Below, one piece after another: positions 8,377-9,738 of a stretch of DNA of 9,738 nt. Each line of letters opens with the position of its first letter. Position 1 is the stretch's first letter. Under the pieces are notes generated by a model. That model searched no databases. It saw only the letters and a list, made by a program, of their open reading frames with translations, and was not told the origin of the DNA. This DNA comes from Myroides sp. (GTDB lineage: Bacteria > Bacteroidota > Bacteroidia > Flavobacteriales > Flavobacteriaceae), in contig JAHAYQ010000254.1 in assembly GCA_018384465.1 (NCBI GenBank), forward strand, positions 1 through 9,738, read 5' to 3'. A program made the position numbers and the translations under genes.

Positions 8377-8385
8377 AAAGTTTCC
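8358..8385. promoter_or_regulatory. Putative TetR operator (28-bp inverted repeat)
   Basis: The arms are GGAAACTTTT (8358-8367) and AAAAGTTTCC (8376-8385), perfectly complementary over 10 bp with an 8-bp spacer. The size and spacing suit a TetR-family dimer or a pair of dimers. It overlaps the -33 box and spacer of the efflux-operon promoter, directly upstream of a TetR gene. An adjoining partial copy occurs on the same strand: CCAAAAAAGTTT (8372-8383) is followed at once by CCAAAGTTT (8384-8392), possibly an extra half-site. It is too A/T-rich and badly placed to be a terminator. That the local TetR protein binds it is inferred from position. Confidence 0.75.
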
Positions 8386-8425
8386 AAAGTTTTTTCAAAA
8401 ATTTTATTTAAATAATTAATTAGCT

Positions 8426-8433
8426 TACATTTG
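8426..8433 (+). promoter_or_regulatory. -7 box of the polyprenyl diphosphate synthase promoter
   Basis: TACATTTG matches TAnnTTTG exactly and sits 30 bases before the ATG at 8464, implying a leader of about 23 bases. No good TTTG or TTG is present about 19-21 bases upstream (the region reads ATTTTATTTA), so the promoter may be weaker or helped by another factor. The putative operator ends 40 bases upstream of this box and does not overlap it. Confidence 0.55.
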
Positions 8434-8463
8434 TGCTTGTTAAACGAAGTTTATACCCTTTAT

Positions 8464-9435
8464 ATGAATAATTTCATTGAATACAAAAACGCTGTTGCCG
8501 ATTATATCAATCAAATAAATTTTAAAAAAGAACCAAAAGAACTATACGAGCCAATAGGGTATATTGCCAATTTGGGCGGAAAACGTTTTAGACCTTTGCT
8601 TACATTATTTGCTGCCGAAGTATTTGGTGCTAACCAAAACGAAGCCATTCATGCTGCGGTGGCTATTGAGCTTTTTCATAATTTTTCGTTGATACACGAT
8701 GATATTATGGACGAAGCACCTTTGCGTAGAGGTAAGGAAACGGTACATGAAAAATGGAATTTAAACACTGGTATTTTATCAGGTGATGCTATGTTGATTT
8801 TGGCTTATCAATATTTTGAAAATTATCCGCCAGAAATCTTTAAAGATTTAGCAAAATTATTCAGTAGAACAGCTTTAGAGGTTTGCGAAGGTCAACAGTT
8901 AGATATTAATTTTGAAACGCGTAACGATGTTAATATCCCCGAGTATTTAAAAATGATTGAATACAAAACAGCGGTATTAGTAGGTGCTGCTCTAGAAATG
9001 GGAGCTATTGTTGCCAGAACTACAGAAAGTAATAAACGTGCTATTTATAATTTTGGACGTGATTTAGGGATAGCTTTTCAATTACAAGACGATTATTTAG
9101 ATGCTTTTGGTGAAGCAGCCGTGTTTGGTAAACAAATTGGCGGAGATATTTTAGAGAACAAAAAAACCTATCTATACCTACGATCATTAGAAAAAGCTTC
9201 GGATACAGATAAAGAACAATTAAAGAAATGGTTTAGCACTAAAGAAGGTTCGCAAGAAAAAATAGAAGTAGTTAAAGCACTTTTCCAAAAAACCGATGCG
9301 ACAAGTGATATGCAACAACTTATTGAAAAGTATACCGAGAAAGCTTTAATGCAATTAGAATCATTAGATATTCCTATGCAATATAAAGATGAATTAAAAG
9401 AATTTGCGGTGTCTTTAATGAACCGAACTGTATAA
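8464..9435 (+). CDS. Polyprenyl diphosphate synthase (trans, short-chain type; GGPP or FPP synthase-like)
   Basis: This cytoplasmic isoprenoid enzyme adds isopentenyl diphosphate units to an allylic diphosphate in head-to-tail fashion. The 323 residues carry every class landmark: GGKRFRP (38-44, IPP binding), the first aspartate-rich motif DDIMD (79-83) followed by LRRG, EGQQLD (142-147), KTA (168-170), the second aspartate-rich motif DDYLD (209-213), and GKQIGGD with a downstream KKT. A Phe (F74) lies five residues before the first motif, and the motif lacks the two-residue insertion of bacterial FPP synthases. Both are features of the archaeal-type GGPP synthase, suggesting a C20 or C15 product rather than the long menaquinone side chain. 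The open frame extends upstream to a TTG at 8431, but that codon overlaps the -7 box, so the ATG at 8464 is chosen. The gene is transcribed alone and diverges from the efflux operon. Confidence 0.92.
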   Translation: MNNFIEYKNAVADYINQINFKKEPKELYEPIGYIANLGGKRFRPLLTLFAAEVFGANQNEAIHAAVAIELFHNFSLIHDDIMDEAPLRRGKETVHEKWNLNTGILSGDAMLILAYQYFENYPPEIFKDLAKLFSRTALEVCEGQQLDINFETRNDVNIPEYLKMIEYKTAVLVGAALEMGAIVARTTESNKRAIYNFGRDLGIAFQLQDDYLDAFGEAAVFGKQIGGDILENKKTYLYLRSLEKASDTDKEQLKKWFSTKEGSQEKIEVVKALFQKTDATSDMQQLIEKYTEKALMQLESLDIPMQYKDELKEFAVSLMNRTV

Positions 9436-9438
9436 ATT

Positions 9439-9470
9439 AAAAAGCTGTTATCGATCGATAACAGCTTTTT
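9439..9470. terminator. Bidirectional terminator between the polyprenyl synthase gene and hmuS
   Basis: This 32-bp perfect palindrome has arms running inward from AAAAAGCTGTTATCG around the centre at 9454/9455. The + strand tail is a run of eight T (9466-9473). The other strand has a run of five T. It begins 3 bases after the polyprenyl synthase stop and ends 4 bases before the stop of the convergent heme gene, so it should end transcripts from both sides. Confidence 0.9.
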
Positions 9471-9474
9471 TTTG

Positions 9475-9738
9475 TTAGTTTAATTTTTCAATGATTTGTT
9501 GCCATTCTTCTAATTCGGGGATTCCCGGTTTGCGTTTCCCAAAAAACTGTACAATAATATCGCCCATTTCGTTAAAAACTTCAATTGATGTTACAATACC
9601 ATCTTCGGTAGGTTTACGCACTACCCACGTTTGCGCAATTTTACTCATGTCTAAATGCATATTAAAATCAGGATCCATAATGTTGTACCAATCTTGGTGC
9701 CACATAGTTTTTCGGATTCGACCAGTATGTATTTGAAT
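9475..9738 (-). CDS. hmuS: Hemin-degrading factor, HmuS/HemS/ChuS family (C-terminal part; runs off the right edge)
   Basis: Only the last 87 residues are inside the window. The frame stays open to the edge, so the Met at 9705 is internal and not the start. The visible part begins IQIHTGRIRKT, continues through DPDFNMHLDM, and has the family's strongly conserved end: WVVRKPTEDGIVTSIEVF, then FFGKRKPGIPELEEW. This matches the C-terminal repeat of HmuS/HemS/ChuS proteins, which are cytoplasmic and bind or degrade heme taken up from outside to release iron. Full-length members are around 340-350 residues, so roughly three quarters of the gene lies beyond 9738. In related genomes hmuS often sits beside heme ABC transporter genes, which cannot be checked here. 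The stop codon is immediately followed by the shared terminator. Confidence 0.87.
   Translation of the reverse strand: MQIHTGRIRKTMWHQDWYNIMDPDFNMHLDMSKIAQTWVVRKPTEDGIVTSIEVFNEMGDIIVQFFGKRKPGIPELEEWQQIIEKLN

Noticed and set aside
8358..8385. Inverted repeat considered as a terminator or insertion-sequence end
   Set aside because: It sits upstream of two divergent genes, overlaps a promoter, has no transposase or target duplication nearby, and the arms are A/T-rich with an 8-base spacer. An operator explains it better.
9448..9461. ATCGATCGAT core considered as a special protein-binding or restriction-related site
   Set aside because: It is simply the centre of the palindromic terminator; no second copy or context in the window suggests another role.
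9491..9736. 81-residue + strand frame at the right end
   Set aside because: It is antisense to the conserved C-terminal part of the heme-degrading protein, which is clearly the real coding frame.
1..9738. Whole window considered as a mobile island, defence locus or biosynthetic cluster
   Set aside because: No integrase, transposase, nuclease, toxin-antitoxin, synthase cluster or composition shift is visible; each gene belongs to a familiar family with intact key residues.

Overview
The window is AT-rich chromosomal DNA that looks like a member of the Flavobacteriaceae (phylum Bacteroidota). Evidence for this: promoter-like TAnnTTTG boxes with upstream TTTG elements, A-rich leaders with few Shine-Dalgarno sequences, a long (541-residue) monofunctional P5C dehydrogenase of the type common in this phylum, and an efflux operon ordered regulator, outer-membrane factor, fusion protein, RND pump. 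Genus cannot be settled from this sequence alone. Base composition and style look even throughout, and I see no insertion sequence, tRNA, rRNA, CRISPR array, phage gene or integration scar.

Layout from left to right: (1) pruA on the + strand, the second step of proline catabolism, with its own likely promoter. (2) A convergent small CsbD-family stress protein on the - strand, separated from pruA by a bidirectional hairpin terminator. (3) A four-gene operon on the - strand, read from about 8340 down to 2106: TetR-type repressor, TolC-like outer-membrane factor, periplasmic membrane fusion protein, and RND inner-membrane pump. The genes are 3, 25 and 19 bases apart, and the operon ends in a 28-bp perfectly palindromic terminator. 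(4) A 137-bp divergent intergenic region (8327-8463) holding a consensus - strand promoter whose -33 box lies inside a 28-bp inverted repeat (10-bp arms, 8-bp spacer), very probably the TetR operator. It also holds a + strand promoter for the next gene. (5) A polyprenyl diphosphate synthase on the + strand, whose true start is the ATG at 8464. (6) A shared palindromic terminator. (7) The last 87 residues of a HmuS/HemS-type hemin-degrading protein on the - strand, cut by the right edge of the window.

The core story is a self-regulated tripartite efflux pump: the repressor is the first gene of the operon it should control, so ligand-induced release would raise pump and repressor together. The flanking genes (proline oxidation, isoprenoid chain synthesis, heme use, stress protein) are ordinary metabolism and share no visible pathway with the pump. 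I looked for an undescribed system and did not find one. The most informative unannotated signal is the operator/promoter architecture in front of the efflux operon.
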